The notes under the pieces are model-generated. The model was not told where the DNA came from and did not search any database. It saw only the letters and a program-made list of their open reading frames with translations. A stretch of DNA of 64,000 nt from Paractinoplanes tereljensis (GTDB lineage Bacteria; Actinomycetota; Actinomycetes; Mycobacteriales; Micromonosporaceae), in NCBI RefSeq assembly GCF_016862435.1, contig NZ_BOMY01000007.1, forward strand, positions 55,642 through 119,641, written 5' to 3'. Shown in pieces: positions 54,092 to 62,052 of the stretch (position 1 is its first letter; the number at the start of each line of letters is the position of its first letter). The translations under genes were made by a program, and so were the position numbers.

Positions 54092-54360
54092 GACGAAACC
54101 GTCCGGCTCAGCGCCTCGTAGGTGATCACGCGCACCTTCGTCGAGCGGCCGGCCACCCGGAGCAGGTCACCCACGGTCATCAGGTGCTCGGCGACCCGGC
54201 GCAGGTCGTTGGGTTCGGTCAGCGGGCGGCGCAGGCCGAGCTCGCGTGCGGACAGGTCCCAGATGCCCTCGGCGAGCCGGTGCCCGACCAACTCGGCCAG
54301 CGCCTCCAGGGCGTCCCCTTCGGTAGGACATTCCTGCCCGTACTCGTTCTTCGGCGTCAT
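54088..54360 (-). CDS. Small helical protein in the chemotaxis operon, unknown function
   Basis: A 90-aa protein: MTPKNEYGQECPTEGDALEA, LAELVGHRLAEGIWDLSARE, PNDLRRVAEHLMTVGDLLRV, then RSTKVRVITYEALSRT. Predominantly helical, one Cys, no membrane segment. No family recognised. ATG 54360 lies 14 bp after the MCP-like gene, and its stop overlaps the GAF gene start, so it belongs to the same transcript. Confidence 0.7.
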   Translation of the reverse strand: MTPKNEYGQECPTEGDALEALAELVGHRLAEGIWDLSARELGLRRPLTEPNDLRRVAEHLMTVGDLLRVAGRSTKVRVITYEALSRTVSS

Positions 54361-54374
54361 TGCCTTTCCCCCCG

Positions 54375-55325
54375 TCAGAACAGCTCGATCATCGGCGCGC
54401 CGTCGGGCTCCCCGGTCCGTTCGCCAGTGCTGGCCGCGTGTGTCGAGCGCTGCCGGCCCATGACGTGCCTGGTCCGCAGATCGTCGACACTGATCATCCT
54501 CTCCCGGACGACCTCCGCCGGGAGGGTTCCTTCGGAGTAAGCCACCACATCCGCCGACTGCCGGCGCACGTCGGCGACCGCCGCCAGCACGTGCTCGAGC
54601 ATCTGCCGGCTGGTGTCCTGGAACTGGATCTGCGCCACCGCGCCGGTGGTCTCGCCGGTGAGCGCCGCCGAACTGGCCTCGACCTGACCGGCCGCCCGCA
54701 CCGAGTCCCGCAGGATGGTCGTCACGATCCCGGACATCTCCCGCTGGGCGTCGGTGACGCCGGCCAGGTCGAACTCGCTGTCGTGGCAGAGCGCGGTGTC
54801 CAGCCGGGTGGTCAGGTCGGTGAGGCTGCCACCGACCCCGTTCGCCGTCTGGCGAGACCGGTCGGCCAGCTTCCGAATCTCGTCGGCGACCACCGCGAAG
54901 CCGTCGTTCCCGGTCCGGACCGCCTCGACCGTCGCGTTCTGGGCCAGGATGCCGGTCGCCTTGCTGACCTCCTCGATCCGCTTCACGTCCTGCTTGAGGT
55001 CGCGAACCTCCTCCACCAGCCGGTGGATCCGCTCGTCGCGGGACCGGAGGGACGAGACCAGGCGGTCCACCAGCCGGTCGGCGGCGGTGGTGACGCCGGT
55101 CAGCTCGCTCTCGGCCCGGCCCAGCGTCCCGGCCAGTTGGGCCACGTCGCCGGCCATCACCTCGGCCATCGAGTCGACCGTCGTCATCTGCGCGACGATG
55201 GCCTCGGCCGCCTCGGCGGTCTGCTCGATGATGTCGTGCACGTGAGCGTCGACGACGTCGCAGAACGCCGGCACCGGCCGCAACGCCGCGGCCACCAGTT
55301 CCGATTGGTCGAGCAGACTGGACAT
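54375..55325 (-). CDS. Soluble MCP-like protein with CheZ-like D-x3-Q motif
   Basis: A 316-aa cytoplasmic protein without membrane helices. Residues 28-200 are coiled-coil with an MCP-like hairpin tip (ATGILAQNATVEAVRTGNDG, then FAVVADEIRKLADRSRQT), degenerate against the canonical NLLALNAAIEAARAGE. A helix at 228-250 reads GAVAQIQFQDTSRQMLEHV; D237-x3-Q241 equals the catalytic spacing of the CheZ phosphatase (D143, Q147 in E. coli). A flexible linker and hydrophobic PMIELF tail recall CheZ's CheY-binding end. ATG 55325 has GGAGG 7 nt upstream. It follows cheY directly. Receptor-adaptor is the alternative to phosphatase. Confidence 0.8.
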   Translation of the reverse strand: MSSLLDQSELVAAALRPVPAFCDVVDAHVHDIIEQTAEAAEAIVAQMTTVDSMAEVMAGDVAQLAGTLGRAESELTGVTTAADRLVDRLVSSLRSRDERIHRLVEEVRDLKQDVKRIEEVSKATGILAQNATVEAVRTGNDGFAVVADEIRKLADRSRQTANGVGGSLTDLTTRLDTALCHDSEFDLAGVTDAQREMSGIVTTILRDSVRAAGQVEASSAALTGETTGAVAQIQFQDTSRQMLEHVLAAVADVRRQSADVVAYSEGTLPAEVVRERMISVDDLRTRHVMGRQRSTHAASTGERTGEPDGAPMIELF

Positions 55326-55354
55326 CGGGTTACCTCCAGGCGACTGTGGCACCG

Positions 55355-55726
55355 TCAGGCGTCGGGGAGAACCTGCTTGATCACGCCGAGGAGCTGGTCG
55401 GGGGCGACCGGCTTGACCAGCCAGCCGGTGGCCCCGGCGGACTTGGCCTCGGCCCGCTGGGCCTGCTCCGACTCGGTGGTCAGCATGAGCACCGGGGTGA
55501 ACCGCAGGCCGGGGTCTTTGCGGGCCTCCCGGACGAAGGTGATCCCGTCCATCTGTGGCATGTGCACGTCGCTGATGATCAGGCTGGGCTGGATGCCCTT
55601 GCCTAGTTTGTCCAGCGCCTCCTTACCGTGCCCCGCGGTCTCCACCGTGTAACCGGCCTTGGTCAGGATGGACTTCAGGCTCATGAGCATGGTGGCGGAG
55701 TCGTCGATGAGCAGCACGGTGGTCAT
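55355..55726 (-). CDS. cheY: Chemotaxis response regulator CheY
   Basis: A 123-aa single receiver. Acidic pair in VLLIDDSAT, phosphorylation site in LIISDVHMPQMDG, Thr in VLMLTTES and Lys in WLVKPVAPDQ. CheY-P should bind the flagellar switch. ATG 55726 overlaps the stop of the STAS gene. It lies between the STAS-like gene and the CheZ-like MCP gene, so its regulation is probably tied to both. Confidence 0.94.
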   Translation of the reverse strand: MTTVLLIDDSATMLMSLKSILTKAGYTVETAGHGKEALDKLGKGIQPSLIISDVHMPQMDGITFVREARKDPGLRFTPVLMLTTESEQAQRAEAKSAGATGWLVKPVAPDQLLGVIKQVLPDA

Positions 55727-55995
55727 GGTTCGCTTCTTTCACGGATCGGCGGGCCACCACTCCCCATGAGTAACGGCAGCACCAGCCCGGCCAGGAAAAC
55801 GTCGGTCGGTGCCGCACTGACCTTCGGCCGAAAATGCAGGATCGCTTGGAATGCGCCGGTATGCAGATGGTTGCACTTTCGAAGATTCACCCGGGGCTTC
55901 GCGGTCACCCGCAGCCAGGTGGCCAGCTCCTCCACCTCGTCGACGGTCACCACCCCGATCAGCGTCGCGGTGGTGTCACCCAACTCGAGCGGCAA
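55723..55995 (-). CDS. STAS-like domain protein in the chemotaxis operon
   Basis: A 90-aa protein: LIGVVTVDEVEELATWLRVT, then PRVNLRKCNHLHTGAFQAIL, the strand-loop-helix of a STAS domain in which the usual phospho-Ser position is Thr/His (HLHTG), then a variable tail. The start is TTG 55995, backed by GGAGGAGG 9 nt upstream, and lies 20 bp inside the cheA end. Similar small proteins stand next to cheA in alphaproteobacterial systems as far as I recall. Function unknown. Confidence 0.75.
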   Translation of the reverse strand: MPLELGDTTATLIGVVTVDEVEELATWLRVTAKPRVNLRKCNHLHTGAFQAILHFRPKVSAAPTDVFLAGLVLPLLMGSGGPPIRERSEP

Positions 55996-58252
55996 GGCCG
56001 AGCACCTCCTCCATGTTCAGCACCAGCAGCACCAGGCCGTCGCCGAGCAACGCGGTGCCGGCGAACTCGTCGGCGTAGGCGAGCAGGCCCTCCATTGGTT
56101 TGAGGAGCACGTCGACCTCCCGGTGGAACCGCTCCACCAGCAGCCCCATCCGTTGCCCGGCCACGGTGACGATCAGGATGGCCCGGTCCTCGGCCGGATC
56201 CGGCTGCCAGGGCATGTCCAGGGCCCGGGCCAGATCGGTCACCGGGACCACCTCGCCGCGCAGCACCACCACGTCCTGGTGCAGCACCCGGCCCATCTCG
56301 GCGACCGGCACCCGGACCGTCTCCACCACCAGGTCGACCGGGATGCCGAAGCGCTGCCCGGCCACACTGATCACCAGCACCTGGGTGACCGCCATCGACA
56401 GCGGCAGGCGCAATCGGACGGTGGTGCCGCCGCCCAGCTGGGAACACATGGTGACGGCTCCGCCGAGCTTCTGGACGCCGGCCCGGACGGCGTCCATCCC
56501 GACCCCGCGGCCGGACAGGTCGGAGATCTGCTCGGCGGTCGAGAACCCCGGGCGAAAAACCAGATCAACAGCGTCGGCGTCACTCAGGGTCTCCAGCTCG
56601 GCCTCGGAGATCAACCCTTTCTCGTACGCCTTCCGGCGCACCCGCGCCGGATCGACACCGCGCCCGTCGTCGGAGATCTCCACCACCACCGCGTCCCCGT
56701 CGGCCGCCGCCGCGAGGGCGATCCGGGCGGTGCCGGGCTTGCCGGACGCCAGCCGCTCGCCGACCGTCTCCACCCCGTGATCCAGGCTGTTGCGCACCAG
56801 ATGCACGAGCGGGTCGGCGAGCGCCTCGATGACGTCCTTGTCGGCCATCGTCTCCTCGCCGGTGAGCACCAGCTCGACGCTCTTGCCGAGCCGCCGGCTC
56901 AGGTCACGGACCAGCCGCGGGAAGCGGGCGAACGCCACCGACAACGGCAGCATCCGGATGTCCATCACCGCGGCCTGCAGATCCTCGGCGATCCGGTGCA
57001 GGCCGGCGTGCTGGTCCTTGATCCGGCGGCCGAACTCCTTGTCGGCGCCCTCGGCCAGGAAGGCGAGGCCGTTCTTGGCCACGGTGAGCTCGCCGGCCAG
57101 CTCCATCAGGTGGTCGACCTTCGCCTGGTCGACCTTGAGGATGCGGCCGCCGACCTCTACCGGGTTCTCGGCCACGGGGTTCTCCGCCACCGGGTTCTCC
57201 GCCACCGGGTTCTCCGCCGGCGGCGGGGCGTCGGCGAGCAGGCGGGTGACGGTCGCGGTCAGCGTGACCACGTCCGGCTCACGGATCTCGACCGGGTCGC
57301 CGAGGGCGCGCGCCGCCTGGGTGATCGCACCGGCCACGGAGATCAGGTGCGGGCCGCCGGTGGGGTTGGCCGACAGGCCGCGCAGGGCCGCGGCCAGCAC
57401 CGCACGCGCCTCGCCCGTCATCTCCGGGCCGGGCTTTGATATCTCGACGGCCGTCTCCGCCGGGCCCGTCAGGAACCGCTGGATGGTGTCGCCGTCCAGG
57501 TCGGCGACCTCGATCTGGTCGTTGACGTACCGGAACAGGTAGCCGATCTCGCCGGCCCCGGCCCGGGCCGCGAAGACGAAGGAGACCAGGCAGGCGTACT
57601 CGTCGTAGTCCTCGGCCGCAGGCCACCGCGCCGGCTCGAGCACGTCGAGCCGGGCCAGCGCCGGCACCTGCCGGATCAGGTGCAGCGGATCCTCGGCCCG
57701 GAAGAAGCACCCCGAGTCCGGCACGTAGCGCGCGAACCGCATCCGCGCCGACGTGGTGCGCAGCCAGGCCGCGGTCTCGGCGAGCCACTCCTGGTCGAAG
57801 ACGGCCAGCCAGGACGGCGCCAGATCCGGCCAGGCCGAGCCGAGCCGGGTTTCCGCCGGGACCGGCTCGCCGCCGATCGGCGCCCGCAGGCGGCCGATCA
57901 GGGTCGCCGCGTCGGCCCCGGCCGTCGCGGGCAGGCACTCGTTGCCGGTGACGTACGCGAGCCAGCCCCGGATCAGGTCGAACGCGGCGAGCAGGTCGTC
58001 GGTCATCCCGGAGTCCAGCGGCAGCTCACCGGCGCGAACCGCGTCGAGCAGATCCTCCACCGCATGGGTGAGCCGGGTGAGCTCCGGGAAGTCGAACAGC
58101 CCGGACGAGCCCTTGAGCGTGTGCGCGGCCCGGAACACCTCGTTCACCAGATCCGGGTCGCCGGGGGCCCGTTCCAGCTCCAGCAGGCCCGCGTCGACCA
58201 GGGCGAGCAGGTCCGCCGCCTCGGCCAGGAACTGGGCCAGCAGCGAGTTCAC
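55976..58252 (-). CDS. cheA: Chemotaxis histidine kinase CheA
   Basis: A 758-aa CheA. P1/HPt domain (1-110) with H44 in FRAAHTLKGSSG. An unusual middle domain (about 165-285) includes EDPLHLIRQVPALARLDVLE and GYLFRYVNDQIEVADL. Then four ENPVA repeats (about 346-365), the P3 dimer helix, the HATPase domain (VHLVRNSLDHGVE, SDDGRGVDPARV, GRGVGMDAVR) and a C-terminal CheW-like P5. It phosphorylates CheY and CheB. GTG 58252 overlaps the upstream receiver gene. The usual P2 domain is missing or replaced by the middle domain. Confidence 0.95.
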   Translation of the reverse strand: MNSLLAQFLAEAADLLALVDAGLLELERAPGDPDLVNEVFRAAHTLKGSSGLFDFPELTRLTHAVEDLLDAVRAGELPLDSGMTDDLLAAFDLIRGWLAYVTGNECLPATAGADAATLIGRLRAPIGGEPVPAETRLGSAWPDLAPSWLAVFDQEWLAETAAWLRTTSARMRFARYVPDSGCFFRAEDPLHLIRQVPALARLDVLEPARWPAAEDYDEYACLVSFVFAARAGAGEIGYLFRYVNDQIEVADLDGDTIQRFLTGPAETAVEISKPGPEMTGEARAVLAAALRGLSANPTGGPHLISVAGAITQAARALGDPVEIREPDVVTLTATVTRLLADAPPPAENPVAENPVAENPVAENPVEVGGRILKVDQAKVDHLMELAGELTVAKNGLAFLAEGADKEFGRRIKDQHAGLHRIAEDLQAAVMDIRMLPLSVAFARFPRLVRDLSRRLGKSVELVLTGEETMADKDVIEALADPLVHLVRNSLDHGVETVGERLASGKPGTARIALAAAADGDAVVVEISDDGRGVDPARVRRKAYEKGLISEAELETLSDADAVDLVFRPGFSTAEQISDLSGRGVGMDAVRAGVQKLGGAVTMCSQLGGGTTVRLRLPLSMAVTQVLVISVAGQRFGIPVDLVVETVRVPVAEMGRVLHQDVVVLRGEVVPVTDLARALDMPWQPDPAEDRAILIVTVAGQRMGLLVERFHREVDVLLKPMEGLLAYADEFAGTALLGDGLVLLVLNMEEVLGLAARVG
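57158..57217 (-). repeat. Four 15-bp tandem repeats in cheA encoding ENPVA
   Basis: Units at 57158-57172, 57173-57187, 57188-57202 and 57203-57217, with one to three differences between them. They encode a flexible Pro-containing linker just ahead of the dimerisation domain. Low divergence suggests a length-variable tract. Confidence 0.9.
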
Positions 58253-58638
58253 GCGGGCACCCCCCGGCCGGCCGTGAACAACCGGGCGATCCGCACCAGC
58301 CGCTCCGGCGGCACCGGCTTGACCAGGTACAGGTTGGCGCCGGCCGCGTAGGCCCGATCGGCGTCGCCCGGCCGCTCCTCGGTGCTGATCATCACGACCG
58401 GGGCGGGCGTGCCGACCTCCGAGCGCAGCGTCTCCACGCAGGTGTAGCCGTCCATCCTGGGCATGTTCACGTCCACCACGAACAGGTCGAACGCGGCGCC
58501 TAGGGCGGCCTCCACCGCCTCCAGGCCGTTGGCCGCCTCCCGCACCCGGAAGCCGGCCTCACTGAGCATGGTGCAGTGGTACATCCGCACCGTGGCGGCG
58601 TCGTCCACCACGAGCACCAACGGCTGGGTCTCGGTCAT
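58249..58638 (-). CDS. CheY-like receiver protein upstream of cheA
   Basis: A 129-aa receiver: VLVVDDAATVRMYHCTMLSE, phosphorylation site LFVVDVNMPRMDG, VVMISTEERPG and YLVKPVPPERL. It is the second CheY of the operon, differing from that at 55355 in the alpha4-beta5 surface. One may drive the flagellar switch and the other act as a phosphate sink. ATG 58638 (GGAG 7 nt upstream) or GTG 58641 starts it, overlapping the cheR stop. Confidence 0.92.
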   Translation of the reverse strand: MTETQPLVLVVDDAATVRMYHCTMLSEAGFRVREAANGLEAVEAALGAAFDLFVVDVNMPRMDGYTCVETLRSEVGTPAPVVMISTEERPGDADRAYAAGANLYLVKPVPPERLVRIARLFTAGRGVPA

Positions 58639-59501
58639 CACTTCGCTCCGGTCGGTCGTTGGTAGACGATGCCCTCCGGCAGGCGGATCGGCTTGAAGAT
58701 CGGCGAAATCCGGCTCATCGACTCGGAATGCCCGAGGAAGAGGTACGCGCCGGGCCGCATCGCGCTGTACAGGTTCTCGGCCGCCCGGCGGCTGGACAGC
58801 TCGTCGAAGTAGATGAGCACGTTGCGGCAGAACACCACGTCGAACTCGTGCAACACCCGCATCGCCGCGGTGTCACAGATGTTGATCTGGTGCAGCGTGA
58901 CCGCGTCGCGGATGCTGCTGTCCAGCTGGTAACGCCCGGCCCCGACCGCGTTGAAGTACCGGGACATCCAGAGCTTCGGCACCCGCTGCAGGGACCGTTC
59001 GCCGTAACTGGCGTGCGCGGCCCGGGACAGCACCTCGCTGTCGATGTCCCCGCCGTGGATCTCCACGTCCACCAGGTCGATGTGCGGCCACTCGGCCAGC
59101 AGGCGCAGCGCGATGGAGTAGGGCTCCTCGCCGGTCGAGCAGGGCAACGACAGGATCTTCACCGGCCCGGCCATCCGGCCCGGCCCGCCCCGCGCCGCCA
59201 GCACCCGGGGCAGGACGGCGTTGAGCAGCGCGTCGAACTGGTAGTCCTCGCGCAGGAAGTACGTCTCGTTGACGGTCAGCTGGTTGATCAGTTCCTGGAG
59301 CAGGGCCGGCCGGTCGCCCAGCCGCAGCGCGCCGAACCAGCCCGCGAACGTCTCGAAGCCCGCCGCCCGTACGCAGTGGTCGATCCGCTTGTCGACGAAG
59401 TACCGCTTCGACGGGGCGAACTGGATGCCGGTGCGCCGGTAGAAGTACTCGCGGAACCTCTCGAAATCGGTCTCGGTGAGAGCGGTGGCGGCTGGGATCA
59501 T
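58638..59501 (-). CDS. cheR: Chemotaxis protein methyltransferase CheR
   Basis: A 287-aa CheR methylating receptor glutamates with SAM. N-terminal helical domain (FRRYFYRRTGIQF-like, residues 13-80), then TVNETYFLRE, ILSLPCSTGEEPYSIALRLL with the SAM loop, INICD and VVFCRNVLIYFDE. Complete, without a C-terminal extension. ATG 59501 overlaps the HEAT gene stop. The operon's MCP has no C-terminal pentapeptide for CheR docking (it ends ALADELQSAG). Confidence 0.94.
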   Translation of the reverse strand: MIPAATALTETDFERFREYFYRRTGIQFAPSKRYFVDKRIDHCVRAAGFETFAGWFGALRLGDRPALLQELINQLTVNETYFLREDYQFDALLNAVLPRVLAARGGPGRMAGPVKILSLPCSTGEEPYSIALRLLAEWPHIDLVDVEIHGGDIDSEVLSRAAHASYGERSLQRVPKLWMSRYFNAVGAGRYQLDSSIRDAVTLHQINICDTAAMRVLHEFDVVFCRNVLIYFDELSSRRAAENLYSAMRPGAYLFLGHSESMSRISPIFKPIRLPEGIVYQRPTGAK

Positions 59502-60091
59502 CGCAACGCCGCCTCGACGGTGAAGCGCAGGAACGGGTCGTCCGGGAACCGGCGCACGGCACCTTCGAGCAGCTCGCGATGCTCGGGGCCGAGCGACGGG
59601 AGCAGCGCGTCGATGGCAGTGGCGACCACGTTCGGATGCGGATCGTCCTTGATCAGCACGGCCAGCCAGGTGAGCGACTCCGGATGCGGCAGGTCGGCCA
59701 GCACGATCGCGGTCATCACGCGTACGTCAGGGTCGGGGTCCTCCAGCAGGCGCGGAACGAGCGCCGGCACCGAGATCGGCATGGTGGCCAGCGCCTCCGC
59801 CGCGGCCGTGCGCAACCCGGCGTCGTCGCTGGCCAGATGCACCGCCAGGCCGGCCGCGACCCGGTCGGTGTCGTGCACCGCGAGGGTGGTGAGCATCGCG
59901 TCGCGGACCGCCGGCACCTGCTCGACCCCGATCCGGTCGAGCAGGGCCTCCACCGCGTCGGCCACCCCCTCCAGACCCAGCGCCGCCGCCCGTCGCGCCT
60001 CCCGATCCGGGTCGTCGAGCTGCCGGATCAGGTCCTCGGGCGACACCACCGGCAACTCCGGCTCCGGCTCTGCCTTGCGGACGAGTCCCAC
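59498..60091 (-). CDS. HEAT-repeat protein in the chemotaxis operon
   Basis: A 197-aa alpha-solenoid of about five HEAT repeats: SPEDLIRQLDDPDREARRAA, GVEQVPAVRDAMLTTLAVHD, ASDDAGLRTAAAEALATMP, EDPDPDVRVMTAIVLADLPH and KDDPHPNVVATAIDALLPS. No catalytic site. GTG 60091 has GGGAG 5 nt upstream. Between cheB and cheR it is probably a protein-binding scaffold for the chemotaxis proteins; this is inference from position. Confidence 0.88.
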   Translation of the reverse strand: MGLVRKAEPEPELPVVSPEDLIRQLDDPDREARRAAALGLEGVADAVEALLDRIGVEQVPAVRDAMLTTLAVHDTDRVAAGLAVHLASDDAGLRTAAAEALATMPISVPALVPRLLEDPDPDVRVMTAIVLADLPHPESLTWLAVLIKDDPHPNVVATAIDALLPSLGPEHRELLEGAVRRFPDDPFLRFTVEAALR

Positions 60092-60113
60092 GACTACTCC
60101 CTCTTCCTCGCGC

Positions 60114-61142
60114 TCAGCGGACCCAGTCGGCCAGCCGGCCGGCGATCGCGTACGACGGCAGCACTTCGCTCGCCCCGCCCAGCCGGGCCAGCGCGCCCGG
60201 CATCCCCCAGACCACCGCGGTCTCCTCGGCCTCGGCGATGGTGCGGCCGCCGGCCGCGTGCACCTCGGTGATCTCGGCGGCGCCGTCGTCGCCCATCCCG
60301 GTCAGCAGCACGCAGACCAGCCGGGCCGGGTCGCAGTGCCGGCGGGCCGAGGCGACCAGCCGGTCCACGCTCGGATGCCAGCTGTAGTCCGCGCCGGACG
60401 GCACGCTCTTCACGATCAGGCCGTCGGCGCGCCGGGCCACCACCACGTCGGCGCTGCCGCGGCCCAGGTAGACGTGGCCGCGGCGGACCTTCATGATCCG
60501 ATCGACCTCGTGCACCCGCAGCGCGCAGCTCTCGTCGAGCCGTCGGGCCAGGGTCGCGGTGAACGACCCCGGGATGTGCTGCGCCACCACGACCGGTGCA
60601 CCGAGACCGGCCGGCAGCTGCGGCAACAGCTCGGTGAGCAGCTGCGGGCCACCGGTCGAGGAGCCGATCAGGAGAAGCTCGATCGCGCCGCGGGGCACGG
60701 CGTCGCGGTTCGGTTGCGGTGCTTCCGGCGTACGCCCCGAAGGCTGGTGCCCCAACCGGGCGGAAGCCGCCGCACGGACCTTGCTGACCAGTTCGCCGGC
60801 GACCTCGTCAAGGTTCGGCGGGACCGTCCCGCCCGGCTTGACCACGTGGTCGATCGCGCCCAGCGCGAGAGCTTCCAGGGTGACCAGGGCATTGCGTTCG
60901 GTCAGCGCCGACACCATCACCACCGGGGTGGGCCGCAGGTCCATGATCCGCGCGAGGCAGGTGAGGCCGTCCATCACCGGCATGTGCACGTCCAGCGTGA
61001 TCACGTCGGGCTGCAGTTGTTCCAGCTTGTGCAGCGCGTCCAGCCCGTTGCGGGCGGTGTGCACGTCGAACTCATCGACCAACATGGCTTTGATGGCTTG
61101 ACGCATCACCGCCGAGTCATCAACCACCAGGACTGTCGCCAC
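60114..61142 (-). CDS. cheB: Chemotaxis glutamate methylesterase CheB
   Basis: A 342-aa two-domain CheB. Receiver (1-120) with VLVVDDSAVMRQA, VITLDVHMPVMDG and KPGGT; linker about 125-150; esterase with catalytic Ser in LLLIGSSTGGPQLLTELL, His in VAQHIPGSFT and Asp in LLTGMGDDGAAEI. It removes methyl groups from, and can deamidate, MCP side chains. GTG 61142 abuts the cheW stop. Confidence 0.95.
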   Translation of the reverse strand: MATVLVVDDSAVMRQAIKAMLVDEFDVHTARNGLDALHKLEQLQPDVITLDVHMPVMDGLTCLARIMDLRPTPVVMVSALTERNALVTLEALALGAIDHVVKPGGTVPPNLDEVAGELVSKVRAAASARLGHQPSGRTPEAPQPNRDAVPRGAIELLLIGSSTGGPQLLTELLPQLPAGLGAPVVVAQHIPGSFTATLARRLDESCALRVHEVDRIMKVRRGHVYLGRGSADVVVARRADGLIVKSVPSGADYSWHPSVDRLVASARRHCDPARLVCVLLTGMGDDGAAEITEVHAAGGRTIAEAEETAVVWGMPGALARLGGASEVLPSYAIAGRLADWVR

Positions 61143-62042
61143 TCAGACCGCCGCGAGCGCTTCCTCGGCGACCAGCAGCTGATCGAGTTCGACAAGCAGG
61201 AACATGCGGTTGCGCTCCGGCAGGTTCGCCACCCGGGAGACCACCCGGGCCTGCTCGGCCGACAGCTTCGGGGCCGGTTCCAGCAGGTGCCGGCCGACCC
61301 GGGCCACCTCGGCCACCGAGTCAACGATGAGGCCGGCCCGCACCCCGTTGACGATCAAAACCACGATTCGCTGACGCTCATCGCGCTCGACGCGCCGCAA
61401 ACCGAGACGGGTACGCAGGTCAACCACCGGCAACACCGCGCCCCGCAGATTGACCAGGCCCTCGACGTAGCGATACGACCTGGGCACCCGGATCAGGACC
61501 GGCGGGACCCGGATGATCTCCTGAACGGCGTCGACGTCGACGGCGTACTCCTCGCCGTCCAGCCGGAACACCACGAACAGTTCCTCGTCGGCTTTCTCCA
61601 CGGCGTCCGCGACCTCGGCGACCCTCTCTCCGACCAGGCGGTCCACGTTGAGCACACTGGTCATCGAGCCGCCGTCCTGGATGACGCCGACCAGCACCTG
61701 GGCATCGACCGTGGCCGGCATCCGCACCTCGGCCGGGTCGATGCTGAGCACGCCGGCCACCCGGTCCACCACGAAACCGAGCGGCACCCGGCCGTCCAGC
61801 ACGATCACCCGGCTGGTCTCATCCGGCGCGGCGTCGGGCAATCCGCAGCGGGTGCGCAGGCTCACCACCGGGAGCACCCGGCCGCGCAGGTCGGCCAGAC
61901 CCGCCAGGGACGGTGGGCTGAGCGGGGTCCGCACCACTGACGGCATCCGGATGATCTCCCGGACCCGGCTCATCGGGAACGCGTAGCGCTCCCCCGCCAG
62001 GTCGAAGGTGACGAATTCGGCGTTGCCGCCCTCCGGGTCCAT
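61143..62042 (-). CDS. cheW: CheW coupling protein with two CheW domains
   Basis: A 299-aa protein with tandem CheW domains: the first (about 7-135; FVTFDLAGERYAFPMSRVRE, LADLRGRVLPVVSLRTR) and the second (about 155-290; LFVVFRLDGEEYAVDVDAVQ, GLVNLRGAVLPVVDLRTR). Each has its own LRG-x-x-LPVV-x-LR receptor/kinase interface, so one chain could bridge two partners in the array. Single-domain CheW is usual. ATG 62042 has GAGGGG 6 nt upstream; ATG 62048 is an alternative. Confidence 0.93.
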   Translation of the reverse strand: MDPEGGNAEFVTFDLAGERYAFPMSRVREIIRMPSVVRTPLSPPSLAGLADLRGRVLPVVSLRTRCGLPDAAPDETSRVIVLDGRVPLGFVVDRVAGVLSIDPAEVRMPATVDAQVLVGVIQDGGSMTSVLNVDRLVGERVAEVADAVEKADEELFVVFRLDGEEYAVDVDAVQEIIRVPPVLIRVPRSYRYVEGLVNLRGAVLPVVDLRTRLGLRRVERDERQRIVVLIVNGVRAGLIVDSVAEVARVGRHLLEPAPKLSAEQARVVSRVANLPERNRMFLLVELDQLLVAEEALAAV

Positions 62043-62052
62043 CCGCATCCCC

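Noticed and set aside
58659..61940. A 1,093-codon open frame on the plus strand, antisense to the chemotaxis genes
   Set aside because: It runs opposite to cheR, HEAT, cheB and cheW, all with clear motifs. Its protein is a low-complexity Arg/His/Gly/Asp mix without domains, the expected result of high GC at third positions.
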